64,000 bases of DNA, taken from the NCBI GenBank assembly GCA_052387675.1, contig JBQTIY010000007.1:248001-312000 (forward strand), written 5' to 3'. Positions 7,870 through 16,352 of this stretch are shown one piece after another. The position numbers were made by a program, and so were the translations under genes. The DNA is from JBQTIY01 sp052387675 (lineage in GTDB: Bacteria; Planctomycetota; B15-G4). The stretch's first letter is position 1. Each line of letters begins with the position of its first letter. The notes beneath the pieces were generated by a model. It searched no databases and was not told where the DNA came from. It worked only from the letters and a program-made list of their open reading frames with translations.

Positions 7870-9275
7870 TCTTCACCGAAGCCGGCTTCTTCCTCTTCTT
7901 CGCGCTCACCTTCGCGGTGGCGTGGGCGCTGCCGCAGCACGGCGCGCGCAAGCTCTGGCTGCTGGCGGCCAGCTACGTCTTCTACGGGATGTGGAACTGG
8001 ACGCTGCTCTGGCTCATCGCCGGCTCCACTCTGCTCGACTATCTCGTCGGACTGCGGCTCGGCAGCAGCACGCGCCCAGCGGCGCGGCGCGCCTGGCTCA
8101 TTCTCAGCTTGGCCGGCAATCTCGGCTTGCTGGGGCTGTTCAAGTACTACGACTTCTTCATCACCTCGGGCGCCGGCCTGCTGCAGTCGCTGGGCTACGA
8201 AGTCCAGCCGCGCACGCTGGGCCTGATCCTGCCGGCCGGCATCAGCTTCTACACCTTTCAAACACTCTCCTACAGCATCGATGTCTACCGGCGGCAGTTG
8301 TCGCCGCACCGCAGCCTGCTCGACTTCTCGCTCTTCGTGAGCTTCTTCCCGCAGCTCGTCGCCGGACCGATCGTGCGCGCCAGTGACTTCCTGCCGCAGC
8401 TCGCCCTGCGGCCGCGCTTTGCCGATGTGCCCGTGCGCGCCTGCCTCACGCTTTTCCTGCTGGGCTTCCTCAAGAAGGCCTGTCTCTCGGACAACGTCGC
8501 GCCGATCGTGGATGCCGTCTTTGCCGATCCGGCCGGCTTCGATGCGGGCAGCCGCTGGCTGGGCGCCGCGCTCTACGCGCTGCAGATCTACTGCGATTTC
8601 TCCGGCTACAGCGACATGGCCATCGCCACAGCCGGTCTGCTCGGCTACCGGCTCACGCTGAATTTTGACCTGCCCTATCTCGCACGCGGCATCACCGCCT
8701 TTTGGCGCCGCTGGCACATCTCGCTCTCCACGTGGTTCCGCGACTACCTCTACTTGCCGCTGGGCGGCAATCGCGGCGGACGCTGGTGCACCTATCGCAA
8801 CTTGGCGGTGGTCTTTCTGCTCTGCGGTCTGTGGCACGGCGCCAACTGGACCTTCGTAGCCTGGGGCTTGTTCCACGGCGCCTTTCTGATCTTCGAGCGG
8901 CTGCTGCCCGAGCGAGTCGCGGTGCCGCGCTGGCCGCGCTTCCTCGCCCACGCTTACACGCTGCTCGCGGTGCTCATCGGCTGGATTCTGTTCCGCTCGG
9001 CGAACCTCGCTGAGGCGGGCACTTACTTGGCCGGCCTGTTCCCGGGGCACGCGCTCCAGGGGCCCGCGGCGCCGCACTCCGTGGCGGGCAGCGGCTGGTG
9101 GTGGCTGCTCCTGCTGGGGTTCGCCGCGGGCCACGCCGGCTTGCTGCGCAGCGCGGCGCGGCAGGCCGAGCGCGCGCCCACGTGGGCCTACGCCGTGGGC
9201 CTGGGCCTCGCGATCGCCGTGCTGGCCCTCTTCGTCGCACCGCAGTATCAGCCCTTTATCTACTTCCAGTTCTGA
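7866..9275 (+). CDS. MBOAT family membrane O-acyltransferase (AlgI/DltB-like)
   Basis: Polytopic membrane acyltransferase expected to pass an acyl (often acetyl) group across the membrane to the SGNH partner encoded just before it. At 469 aa it has the normal AlgI length and about ten hydrophobic segments. The family core is present: an FWRRWHISLSTWFRDYLY stretch, LPLGGNRGG, and the invariant catalytic His in CGLWHGANWTFVAWG. The GTG start overlaps the stop of the SGNH gene. No polymer-synthesis genes (alg, dlt) lie nearby, so the modified polymer may be made elsewhere. Confidence 0.92.
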   Translation: MIFTEAGFFLFFALTFAVAWALPQHGARKLWLLAASYVFYGMWNWTLLWLIAGSTLLDYLVGLRLGSSTRPAARRAWLILSLAGNLGLLGLFKYYDFFITSGAGLLQSLGYEVQPRTLGLILPAGISFYTFQTLSYSIDVYRRQLSPHRSLLDFSLFVSFFPQLVAGPIVRASDFLPQLALRPRFADVPVRACLTLFLLGFLKKACLSDNVAPIVDAVFADPAGFDAGSRWLGAALYALQIYCDFSGYSDMAIATAGLLGYRLTLNFDLPYLARGITAFWRRWHISLSTWFRDYLYLPLGGNRGGRWCTYRNLAVVFLLCGLWHGANWTFVAWGLFHGAFLIFERLLPERVAVPRWPRFLAHAYTLLAVLIGWILFRSANLAEAGTYLAGLFPGHALQGPAAPHSVAGSGWWWLLLLGFAAGHAGLLRSAARQAERAPTWAYAVGLGLAIAVLALFVAPQYQPFIYFQF

Positions 9276-9307
9276 ACCAGCACTCGCCGCTCGCGCCCCA
9301 CTCCGCG

Positions 9308-9346
9308 GGGGCCGCTTCGCGTGACGAAGTTGTCACGATCGGCCCC
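9308..9346. promoter_or_regulatory. Nested inverted repeats upstream of the response regulator
   Basis: An outer 7-bp pair (GGGGCCG ... CGGCCCC) encloses an inner CGTGAC-N6-GTCACG palindrome at 9320-9337. It ends 37 bases before the response-regulator start codon and begins 33 bases after the MBOAT stop. The inner site has the form of an operator for a dimeric regulator, and OmpR-type systems often autoregulate. It could instead be a terminator stem for the MBOAT operon, but no T-run follows. Confidence 0.4.
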
Positions 9347-9383
9347 GTGCAGAAGCACCGGCCGGCGCGGATACTGAGCCGCG

Positions 9384-10049
9384 ATGAAAGTGCTCATTGT
9401 CGACGACGACCCTAAGCTGCGGGCCTACGTCACGCAGGGCCTGACCGAGTCGGGGATGCAGGCGGAATCGGCGCCCGATGGCGAAACGGCGGTCACTCGG
9501 CTCGCCCAAGAGCACTTCGACGTAGTGCTGCTCGACGTGATGCTCCCCGGCATGCACGGCTGGGACGTGCTGGAGTCGCTGCGCAGCCGGCCCAACCCGC
9601 CGGCGGTGATCTTCGTCACGGCGCGCGACGCGCTCGAAGAGCGGCTGCGCGGACTGCGCTCCGGCGGGGACGACTATCTCGTCAAGCCCTTCGCCTTCGA
9701 AGAGCTGCTGGCCCGCATCGAAGCCGTGCTGCGTCGCCGCGGCGCCAGCACGCAGCACGTGGTCGGCGATCTCATCGTGGACCTGCTCGCCGGCACCGCC
9801 AGCCGCGCCGGCCGCCCGATCACGCTCACTCCCACGGAGTTCTCGCTGCTCAAGGAGCTCGCCCGGGAGCCGGGCGCGGTGCGCTCGCGCGCTGAGCTGC
9901 TGAACGCCGTCTGGGGCATTCACTTCGACCCGGGCACCAATGTTGTGGACGTGCACATTCGGCGCCTGCGCTCCAAGATCGACGACCCCTTCGCCTCCCC
10001 ACTTCTCCAAACCGTCCGCGGAACAGGCTATGCCCTCCGAGCCGGCTGA
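9384..10049 (+). CDS. OmpR-family response regulator
   Basis: DNA-binding response regulator of a two-component system, 221 aa. The receiver domain occupies residues 1-115, with the acidic triad DDD at 7-9, phospho-acceptor Asp51 (VVLLDVMLPG), Thr79 and Lys101 (DDYLVKPF). The winged-helix effector domain follows (TPTEFSLLKELAREPG, then the recognition helix around NVVDVHIRRLRSKID, ending RGTGYAL). It resembles the CusR/QseB-like branch, which often answers metals or envelope stress. The kinase gene starts inside its last 20 bases, so the two are made from one mRNA. The signal is unknown. Confidence 0.95.
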   Translation: MKVLIVDDDPKLRAYVTQGLTESGMQAESAPDGETAVTRLAQEHFDVVLLDVMLPGMHGWDVLESLRSRPNPPAVIFVTARDALEERLRGLRSGGDDYLVKPFAFEELLARIEAVLRRRGASTQHVVGDLIVDLLAGTASRAGRPITLTPTEFSLLKELAREPGAVRSRAELLNAVWGIHFDPGTNVVDVHIRRLRSKIDDPFASPLLQTVRGTGYALRAG

Positions 10050-11553
10050 ACTGCGCTGGTCGCTCACGCGGCGGCTGGCCACCAACTTCGCGGTCATCAC
10101 GAGCTTGCTGCTGGCCTTCATGGCCTTGGGCACGAGCTGGGCGCTGTACTCGTCGCTGCAGTCCGAAGTGGAAGACTTCCTGCAGCACGAGATTGAAGAG
10201 TTCGTGCTGGACCTTCAAGAATCCGACGGCAGCCCGGCCGGGCTGCAAGCCGCCGCCGACGAAATCGCCGGCATCTCGGAGGAGATCGTGTGCGCCTTCC
10301 GCGTGCGTGACTCCGCCGGCCGCATCGTGGCGCAGGCCGGCGACTCGGCGCTGCTCGGTCATTCCGAAGTGCTCACGCCCTCCGGCACGGGTCACCGCAC
10401 GGCCTCACTGTTCTTCCAAGAGATCTACCTCGTCACCCGGCCGCTGGCCGACACGGACCTCACGGCAGAGATGCTGGCCAACGCCGCCGAGCAGCGCGAG
10501 CGCCTCTTCCGCATGCTCATGGGCGCCGGCCTTTGGCTCGGTCTCGCCGTGGCACTGGCCGGCTTCTTTGGCTGGCTGACCGCTTGGCGCGGCCTGCGCG
10601 AGCTGCGCGCGATGGTCAGCCAAGTGCGCGGCATCGCCCGTCCCACGCGCAACGGCATCCGCCTTGAGAATCCGCCGGTGGAACTGCAGGGCTTGAGCGA
10701 CGAAGTCAACGCCATGCTCGAGCGCATTGAACAGGGCCTGCGTGAGATGCAGACCTTCACCGCGGGCTTGGCTCACGAGCTGCGCTCGCCCTTGCAGAAC
10801 CTCCAGGGCGAAACAGAAGTGGCTCTGCTCGCGGAACGCTCGCCGGAGGCCTATCGCGACCTGCTGGCCAGCCATCTGGATGAGTTTGCCAGCCTCTCCG
10901 ATGCCATCGACAACCTCATCGCCTGGTGCCGCACCTACGACCCCTCGCAACTGAGCGCCGCGCGCGAGCCCTTTGATTTAGCGCAGGCCGCCGAGCTGCG
11001 CCTGGCCCGCGAGCGCCGCAGTTCGGCGCGCGCCGGCGTCAGGCTGGAGCTGACCCGCTCGGGCGACACCGTGCTGCTTGGCGATCGCGAAGGCTGCCTA
11101 CGCGTGGTGCGCAACCTCGTCGCCAATGCGCTCAACTGGAGCCCACGCGGCGAGGCCGTGGAAGTCCATGTGGACGGCCTGCCCGGCGTCGTGCGCCTGC
11201 GCGTGGACGATCGCGGCCCTGGCATTCCGCCCGCACTCGGCGAACGCATCTTCGAGCCCTTCGTGACCACCGCGCCGCGGGTCGGACAGCGCGGCGGCTA
11301 CGGTCTGGGCCTGGCGATCTGCCGCACGATTGTCGCGCAGCACGGCGGACGGCTCTGGTACGAGGCGCGTCCGGGCGGCGGCACCAGCTTCTTCGCCGAG
11401 TTCCCGCGCGCAGACTCAGCGCCAGCGCGCCGGCCGGTAAGCCCAGAGCAGCGGCAGCAGCAGCAGCAGGCTCACCACAGCCGCGAGCGCCTGCACGGGC
11501 GGATCGAAGCGCAGATGCGTCACGATCGCTCCGACGAGCAGGCCCGTGAGTAG
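10030..11553 (+). CDS. Sensor histidine kinase
   Basis: Membrane histidine kinase paired with the preceding regulator. ATG at 10030 is chosen (20-base overlap), giving 507 aa. A membrane segment lies at about 18-40, a periplasmic sensor region at 41-160, a second membrane segment at 163-185, then HAMP, the H-box FTAGLAHELRSP (His249), N-box NLVANALNWS, G1 DRGPGIPP and G2 GGYGLGLAICR. The catalytic domain ends near GGTSFFAEFPRAD at about 11415. The last 46 codons (Gln-rich) are antisense to the convergent DoxX gene and look like a read-on tail, because no stop occurs earlier in frame. The ligand cannot be predicted. Confidence 0.93.
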   Translation: MPSEPAELRWSLTRRLATNFAVITSLLLAFMALGTSWALYSSLQSEVEDFLQHEIEEFVLDLQESDGSPAGLQAAADEIAGISEEIVCAFRVRDSAGRIVAQAGDSALLGHSEVLTPSGTGHRTASLFFQEIYLVTRPLADTDLTAEMLANAAEQRERLFRMLMGAGLWLGLAVALAGFFGWLTAWRGLRELRAMVSQVRGIARPTRNGIRLENPPVELQGLSDEVNAMLERIEQGLREMQTFTAGLAHELRSPLQNLQGETEVALLAERSPEAYRDLLASHLDEFASLSDAIDNLIAWCRTYDPSQLSAAREPFDLAQAAELRLARERRSSARAGVRLELTRSGDTVLLGDREGCLRVVRNLVANALNWSPRGEAVEVHVDGLPGVVRLRVDDRGPGIPPALGERIFEPFVTTAPRVGQRGGYGLGLAICRTIVAQHGGRLWYEARPGGGTSFFAEFPRADSAPARRPVSPEQRQQQQQAHHSRERLHGRIEAQMRHDRSDEQARE

Positions 11554-11796
11554 TGCAGCGCCGAGAAACGCGAGTCCCGGCACGAGCAGCGCCGCGGCGC
11601 CCACGAGCTGGCTGATGCCCACCAGCATTCGAAAGCCGTCGGAGTAGCCCCAGCGACGGAAGTCCTCGGCCATGCGCACGTCGCCGCTGAGGTTCTTAAT
11701 CGCCAGGAAGACGAAGAAGGCCGCCAGCAGAAGGCGCAAGGCCAGCAGCGCGCGCGAGGTGCCCAGGCCCTGCTCGGGAGTCAGATGCGTGAGCAT
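11416..11796 (-). CDS. DoxX-like integral membrane protein
   Basis: A 126-aa four-helix membrane protein of the DoxX/DoxD-like family, whose members are often linked to quinone or thiosulfate redox chemistry, though many have no assigned role. Hydrophobic segments fall near residues 16-36, 55-75, 77-95 and 103-120. The segment LRLLLAAFFVFLAIKNLSGD is typical of DoxX-like proteins. Its start lies 16 bases inside the upstream SDR gene, so it is the last gene of the hemolysin-ligase-SDR operon. Its 3' 138 bases overlap the tail of the convergent histidine kinase. Confidence 0.75.
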   Translation of the reverse strand: MLTHLTPEQGLGTSRALLALRLLLAAFFVFLAIKNLSGDVRMAEDFRRWGYSDGFRMLVGISQLVGAAALLVPGLAFLGAALLTGLLVGAIVTHLRFDPPVQALAAVVSLLLLLPLLWAYRPARWR

Positions 11797-12593
11797 GCGG
11801 CCTCCACGGCGAAGGGCTTCATCTGGCGCGACTTGCCGGCCAGCGCGCGATCGACCAGACGCGGCAGCAGTGCGTTGAGTCGGACAAAAAACGGCTCGGC
11901 GCGCCCGAGATAACGGTCCTTGGCGTTGCGCTCGAGCGCTGAGACAACCAGCCGCGCCACGACCTCGGGCCGATCGAGCGGCATGCCGGTGGCAGCGGCC
12001 ATGCGGCCGAAGATCGTGGCCAGTGGCGTGGCGGTGGCGCGTGGCGCTACGTAGGTGACGCCGATGCCCGAACCTTGCAGCTCACGCCGCAAGGCCTCCG
12101 AGAAGCCGCGGATGGCGAACTTGCTGGCGCTGTAGCTCGCGAACCAGGGGAAGGCGATCGAGCCGAAGATCGAACCCACATTGACGATGTGGCCCGAGCC
12201 CTGCGCCTGGAAGGTCGCCAGCACCTGCTGCGTGAGTAGCACCGGTGCGACGACGTTGATGCGAAAGGTGGCTTCGATGTCGGCTGGCCGTTCCAGCTCC
12301 AACGGTGCGAAGTCCAGCACGCCCGCGTTGTTCACCAGGATGTCGAGACCGCCCAAGGCCTCGACGGCGCGCCGCACCGTGCGCGGCAGTTCCTCGAGCC
12401 GCCCCAGATCGGCAGCCAGGGGCACAGCCTGGGCAGCCAGCGCGGGCGTCTCCTCGATGAGTCGGCGCAGCGCGGTCTCATCGCGATCGAGCAGCGCCAG
12501 GCGCGCCCCGCGTGCGGCCAGTTCGCGCGCCACGCATCGGCCGATACCGCCGGCAGCGCCGGTCAAGAGGATCTTGGCTTGGTCGAGCTTCAT
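11781..12593 (-). CDS. Short-chain dehydrogenase/reductase (SDR)
   Basis: Classical NAD(P)-dependent SDR of 270 aa. The glycine-rich cofactor loop is TGAAGGIG near residues 11-18, NNAG lies near 87-90, the catalytic Ser is in NVGSIFGS, and YSASK carries the Tyr/Lys pair. The C-terminal extension resembles fatty-acyl or ketone reductases of the DltE/SDR type. Its ATG overlaps the ligase-diiron gene stop by 4 bases, which predicts translational coupling. In the operon it could reduce an aldehyde or ketone made by the preceding fusion protein; that substrate is inference. Confidence 0.9.
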   Translation of the reverse strand: MKLDQAKILLTGAAGGIGRCVARELAARGARLALLDRDETALRRLIEETPALAAQAVPLAADLGRLEELPRTVRRAVEALGGLDILVNNAGVLDFAPLELERPADIEATFRINVVAPVLLTQQVLATFQAQGSGHIVNVGSIFGSIAFPWFASYSASKFAIRGFSEALRRELQGSGIGVTYVAPRATATPLATIFGRMAAATGMPLDRPEVVARLVVSALERNAKDRYLGRAEPFFVRLNALLPRLVDRALAGKSRQMKPFAVEAACSRI

Positions 12594-14776
12594 GCACAGG
12601 CTCCCAGAGGTGCGCGGCTCGGCTGGGAGGCCGTCGGCAGCGCACGGAAAACGTCGCCATAGAGGCGGAAGAAAACGCGGGCGGCATGCAGCACGGCCTG
12701 CCGGTCGGCCTCGCTGTCGAGGCGGTTCATGAGGGTTTCGAAGAAGGCCACGTGGCCTTGGTCGAGCGCACCGTGTGAGCTGAGGTAGCGCACGGCCCCA
12801 TCCGGCAAGCCGAGTGAACGCTGCAGCCCAGCAGCAGCGCCGGTCGCGCCGCGCGCCGACACGCCTTCAAGCACATGGACCATGCCGAAGAAGCCCACCG
12901 GGTCGCCGCGCAGCACGGTGTCCCAGGCGTAGGCCACCATGAGTTCGCAGGGCAGGTCGGGCTTCCCGGCCGCGACAGCCTCTGCATCACCGCCGCACGC
13001 GGCGATGTCGTCCAGGATCCATTGCTGGTGGCCGGTCTCCTCGGCGATGTACTCGCCGATCGCGGCCCGCAGCCATTCGTGCCGGTCCGAGAGGCGCGCG
13101 CCCGTGGCCATGAGCAGCGGCACGGTGTGCTTCACGTGGTGATAGGCCTGCGTGAGGAAGGCCACATAGGCCGGCAGGTCAAGCTCGCCGTGTACGGCGG
13201 CGCGCACGAAGGGAATGCGAAAGAAGTCCTCGCGCTGGGCGGCGGTTTCTGCGCAGAGACGGTCGTGAAAGGTCATGGGCGCTCTCGAGATGTGGGCGGG
13301 CAGGGGCGCGGGCAGAGTCAACAGGTGCGGGTAGGCGGTGGCCACGGCCGCGCGACGGAGGCGACCGGCCACACTGAGCTGTCCATTGCTGGCGGAGAAG
13401 GGCGCGCTCGCCCGCACCCAGTACTCCACGCGGGCGTAATCGGGCAAACGGGCATTGGCCGAGTCGACGGCGGCCGCTAGCTCGTCATCCGTTGGACCAA
13501 CATCCGCCGGCACAAGCACAGCGCGCGGTTGCGGCAAGCCATCCCCCAGCACGCAGGCCGCGGCGACCGCGGGGCTCGTGAGCAGTTCACGCTCCACCCA
13601 CTCCGGCGAGAGCTTGCGACCGAAGGCTGTGCGCAGCACCGCGCTCTTGCGCCCGACCAGGCTCAGGTGACCGTGCTCGTCGAAGGCGCCCAGGTCACCT
13701 GTGGCCAGCCAGCCGTCACTGCGCAGCGGGGCGGGTTCGCCGCCCACATAGCCCAGCCACGCGGAACCACGCACGAGGACTTCGCGATCCTCAGCGAGCC
13801 GAACTTCCACGTGCGGCAGCGGCCGCCCGACTGTCCCTGCGTGCCGCGAGTCCGGGCGGTTGAGCGCAACGACTGAACCGGCCTCCGAGAGTCCGTAGCC
13901 TTCGAAGACCGGCAGTCCGAGGCGCTGCGCCCGCTCGAGCAGCTGCAGCGGCACCGGTGCGCCACCGACTCCTAGAAAGCGCAGCGCAGGCAAGCGCACG
14001 CCACGCTCAAGCTGCTCAACGATGAGCGCCAAGGTTTGCGGCACGAGAATGGCGGTGGTCGCTTGCAGTTCAGCCAGAGAGGCCACGAGCAGGTCGCCGC
14101 GCTGCGCGCTGCTGCCGGCGAGGCCGATGCGCGAGGCGGGCGGCAGCACAACGCGTGCACCGGCCGACAGGCCCCGGTACAGCCCGCCGACGTTCTCGAG
14201 CAGCACGCTGAGTGGCAGCAGCGCGACGTGGACATCACTGGGCCCGATGCCGGTGGCCTGCACCAGCGAGCGGGTCACTTCGAGCAGGCCGACGTGCGAC
14301 AGGCGCACGCCCTTCGGCTCGCCGGTCGTGCCGGATGTGAAGGTGACCTTCTCGCCGCCGCGCACCGCACTCGGCAGCGGCTCGGGCAGGCGGGCAAAGG
14401 CCAGCCCCTCCCGCAGAGAGACGAGTTCCGCGCCGGGGCCCAGCAGAGCCTCGGCGCGCGTGACCGCAGCGGCGTCCACGATGAGGCCGTTCAGGCCGGC
14501 GACGCCCAGCACATGGCGCAATTGAGCCGTCGTGAAGAAGTGCGGCAGCGGCACGAGCGCCGCGCCGAGCCGCTGAGCGGCGAGATCGGCCAGTGCCCAA
14601 GGCAGGCCATTGTCAGCCAACAAGCCGAGGGCGAGCCGGCCAGCCGCGAGTTCCTGGGTGCACAGCGTGGCCAGAGCGTCGGCGCACTCGGCAACGCGCC
14701 GCTCGCGCTCGGCGCGGTCCCAGACCTGGCCCACGCCGTCGTCGAGCAAGCCCTGCCAATCAGCCGAGGCGTTCAT
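12590..14776 (-). CDS. Acyl-AMP ligase fused to a heme-oxygenase-like (TenA/UndA-type) diiron domain
   Basis: A 728-aa two-domain enzyme. Residues 1-490 are an adenylate-forming acyl ligase: TSGTTGEPKGV at 147-157, YGLSEAGS, and GWLATGDLG. Its A10 region reads NGQLSVAGRLRR, where the usual catalytic Lys seems replaced by Arg or Gln. Residues about 501-728 are a TenA-like helical domain with a diiron ligand set seen in UndA/CADD-type oxidases: E580/H583 (EETGH), E637 (VLEG), then H668, D672 and H675 (H-x3-D-x2-H). The ATG at 14776 overlaps the upstream gene stop by 4 bases. The open frame extends further upstream but that part is shadow sequence. Likely role: activation plus oxidative modification of a fatty acid. 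The exact chemistry is unknown. Confidence 0.85.
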   Translation of the reverse strand: MNASADWQGLLDDGVGQVWDRAERERRVAECADALATLCTQELAAGRLALGLLADNGLPWALADLAAQRLGAALVPLPHFFTTAQLRHVLGVAGLNGLIVDAAAVTRAEALLGPGAELVSLREGLAFARLPEPLPSAVRGGEKVTFTSGTTGEPKGVRLSHVGLLEVTRSLVQATGIGPSDVHVALLPLSVLLENVGGLYRGLSAGARVVLPPASRIGLAGSSAQRGDLLVASLAELQATTAILVPQTLALIVEQLERGVRLPALRFLGVGGAPVPLQLLERAQRLGLPVFEGYGLSEAGSVVALNRPDSRHAGTVGRPLPHVEVRLAEDREVLVRGSAWLGYVGGEPAPLRSDGWLATGDLGAFDEHGHLSLVGRKSAVLRTAFGRKLSPEWVERELLTSPAVAAACVLGDGLPQPRAVLVPADVGPTDDELAAAVDSANARLPDYARVEYWVRASAPFSASNGQLSVAGRLRRAAVATAYPHLLTLPAPLPAHISRAPMTFHDRLCAETAAQREDFFRIPFVRAAVHGELDLPAYVAFLTQAYHHVKHTVPLLMATGARLSDRHEWLRAAIGEYIAEETGHQQWILDDIAACGGDAEAVAAGKPDLPCELMVAYAWDTVLRGDPVGFFGMVHVLEGVSARGATGAAAGLQRSLGLPDGAVRYLSSHGALDQGHVAFFETLMNRLDSEADRQAVLHAARVFFRLYGDVFRALPTASQPSRAPLGACA

Positions 14777-15447
14777 GCGACGTGGCGTGCCAAAAGACGC
14801 CCCCGTGCGAAGGCCGCGTTCCACGCGGCCCCACAGGTGTCGACCAAGCTTGCGTCGCGCGCGGCAACCGCTCGCATGGCCGCCACCGGCACGGCGGTGA
14901 GCCGCGGATCGGTTTCGTAGTAAGTGCCCCAGTCGGAGAGTCGGCCGCCCAAGCGCCGGCCATCGGCCTCGCCGAGATCTAGGAGTTGCAGGCCCATACG
15001 CAGGAAGGCCGCGCGCAGCGCGCGCGTGGCCGTGAATACGGACCACTCGACTCCGGCGCCGTCGAGGAAGGCCGCCATGGTGCTGACGAGCGCGCGGCCC
15101 AAGCCGGGCGTCTGCCCACTGAGATTGCCGACCTCAGCCAGCAAACTGCGCGGCACCGCGCGGCCGAGCGCGCGCGAGAGAGCGCTCTCCACCGGCTCAT
15201 CGAGATACTCCTCCAGAAACATGCGCGCCGGATCGCGGCCGAGCTGTGCGCCGATGACACCGGCCGGCACCTGGCGCGACACGCCGCTCGGCGCGGCAGC
15301 CTCCAGCCCGAGCAGAATCGGGAGCAGGTGCTCGATGCGGGCGCCGTAGCAGCGGGCGTAGACCTCTCGCACAGTGGCAGCCAGGACGTCGCGCTGCGAG
15401 GCGTGGTCAAGGCAGAGCTGCAGGCGCGGGCTTGGGGCGGGAGCCAT
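14773..15447 (-). CDS. Thermostable hemolysin family protein (GNAT-like)
   Basis: About 224 aa, matching the T_hemolysin family (Vibrio delta-VPH-like), which has an N-acyltransferase-like fold. Seen here: the N-terminal helix with VREVYARCYGARIEHLLP, GVIGAQLG, FLEEYLDEPVE, the core AEVGNLSG, FTATRALRAAFLRMGL and DWGTYYETDPR. First gene of a four-gene overlapping operon. ATG at 15447 is used; a TTG at 15483 has AAGAGGA 9 bases upstream and is a real alternative. The family name comes from one toxin. The acyltransferase-like fold and the neighbouring ligase suggest biosynthesis rather than hemolysis. Confidence 0.8.
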   Translation of the reverse strand: MAPAPSPRLQLCLDHASQRDVLAATVREVYARCYGARIEHLLPILLGLEAAAPSGVSRQVPAGVIGAQLGRDPARMFLEEYLDEPVESALSRALGRAVPRSLLAEVGNLSGQTPGLGRALVSTMAAFLDGAGVEWSVFTATRALRAAFLRMGLQLLDLGEADGRRLGGRLSDWGTYYETDPRLTAVPVAAMRAVAARDASLVDTCGAAWNAAFARGRLLARHVA

Positions 15448-15550
15448 GGACGGCACTCGCGTGGGAGGCAGGACTGGTGACAACAGGTCTGGTCCTCTTG
15501 ACGGCAGCAGGTGACACCAAGCTGAGTGACACCTTTGTCATGAGGCGCGG

Positions 15551-16219
15551 TCATGAGCGCAGCACCGCCAGCGCCGCCACCACGGCGACGGTCAGGAGCG
15601 CGCCGCGTTCCACGCGCAGCACGCGCCGCCAGGGATAGGCCGGCCGAGGCTGGACGGCCGTTTCAGGGGCCGGCGTCAGCGCGGAGGAGGGGCTGCGTGC
15701 AGGTCTGCCGCGCGGGATACGCGGCCACCAGCGCGGCACGCGCAGGCAATACGCTTGGTAGCTCGCGGGGTAGAGCCGTTCTAGCACTCCCTCTTCCCAG
15801 AGCACGATGCTGTGATACCAGGCCAGCGCCGCGACGCCGGCGCAGGGCGCGAGCCAAATCGGGCCGAGCATGAGCACCGTGCCCATCAAACCGCTGCAGT
15901 TGGCGAGGTAGAGCGGATTGCGCACGTAGGCGAAGGGACCGTCTTCGACGAGCACGCGTTGCTCCTGCGCCTTGAGGGCATGCACGCGGGCCGCGCCCCG
16001 GATGCTGCGGCAACTCCACAGGCGCACGGCGAGATAGGCGAACAGCAGCACACCTCCCGCAGCAATTCCCCAGGCCTGAGCGCCGCCCAGCCACAGCGCC
16101 GTCAAGAAAAAAGGCGGGTGAATCCAGCGGCGGCGCTCGAAAAGGCCCGCGCCCCACTCGCTGGCTGCCGGCACTTCCACGGGAGATTCGGCGGGCGGTG
16201 GGCTGAACTGGCTGGGCAT
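15551..16219 (-). CDS. Isoprenylcysteine carboxyl methyltransferase-like membrane protein
   Basis: A 222-aa membrane methyltransferase of the ICMT/PEMT-like superfamily. Four to five hydrophobic segments surround the SAM-site signature GPFAYVRNPLYLAN, followed by LWEEGVLERLYPASYQAYC, in which the paired Glu and the Tyr are typical. Bacterial members methylate unknown small molecules or lipids. A strikingly similar paralogue lies at 39729-40361, including the same PYPWRRV-type C-terminal segment before a final membrane helix. It sits 100 bases downstream of the hemolysin-family gene start on the same strand but is not part of that overlapping operon. Confidence 0.8.
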   Translation of the reverse strand: MPSQFSPPPAESPVEVPAASEWGAGLFERRRWIHPPFFLTALWLGGAQAWGIAAGGVLLFAYLAVRLWSCRSIRGAARVHALKAQEQRVLVEDGPFAYVRNPLYLANCSGLMGTVLMLGPIWLAPCAGVAALAWYHSIVLWEEGVLERLYPASYQAYCLRVPRWWPRIPRGRPARSPSSALTPAPETAVQPRPAYPWRRVLRVERGALLTVAVVAALAVLRS

Positions 16220-16237
16220 CGGAGGCTCCGGCGTTTG

Positions 16238-16263
16238 GTCAGCGCCGGAAGTCCGGTGCTGAC
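16238..16263. other. Hairpin upstream of the ICMT-like gene
   Basis: An 11-bp stem (GTCAGCGCCGG with CCGGTGCTGAC, one G-T pair, AAGT loop) lies 18 bases before the ICMT-like start. A second 7-bp stem, CGAAGCC/GGCTTCG, lies at 16292-16311. Both fall between this gene and the esterase stop. Neither has a T-run on the minus strand. Confidence 0.35.
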
Positions 16264-16352
16264 GTCACGCATTGAGCCCTGAATCCCCGCGCGAAGCCCG
16301 TTAAGGCTTCGTCATCTTCGAAGGGGCCGGCTCAGCCCGAGAGCGCGCCGCG

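Noticed and set aside
15448..15550. Small gene between the hemolysin-family gene and the ICMT-like gene
   Set aside because: No start with ribosome site and no frame of family-like composition; it is probably the promoter region.
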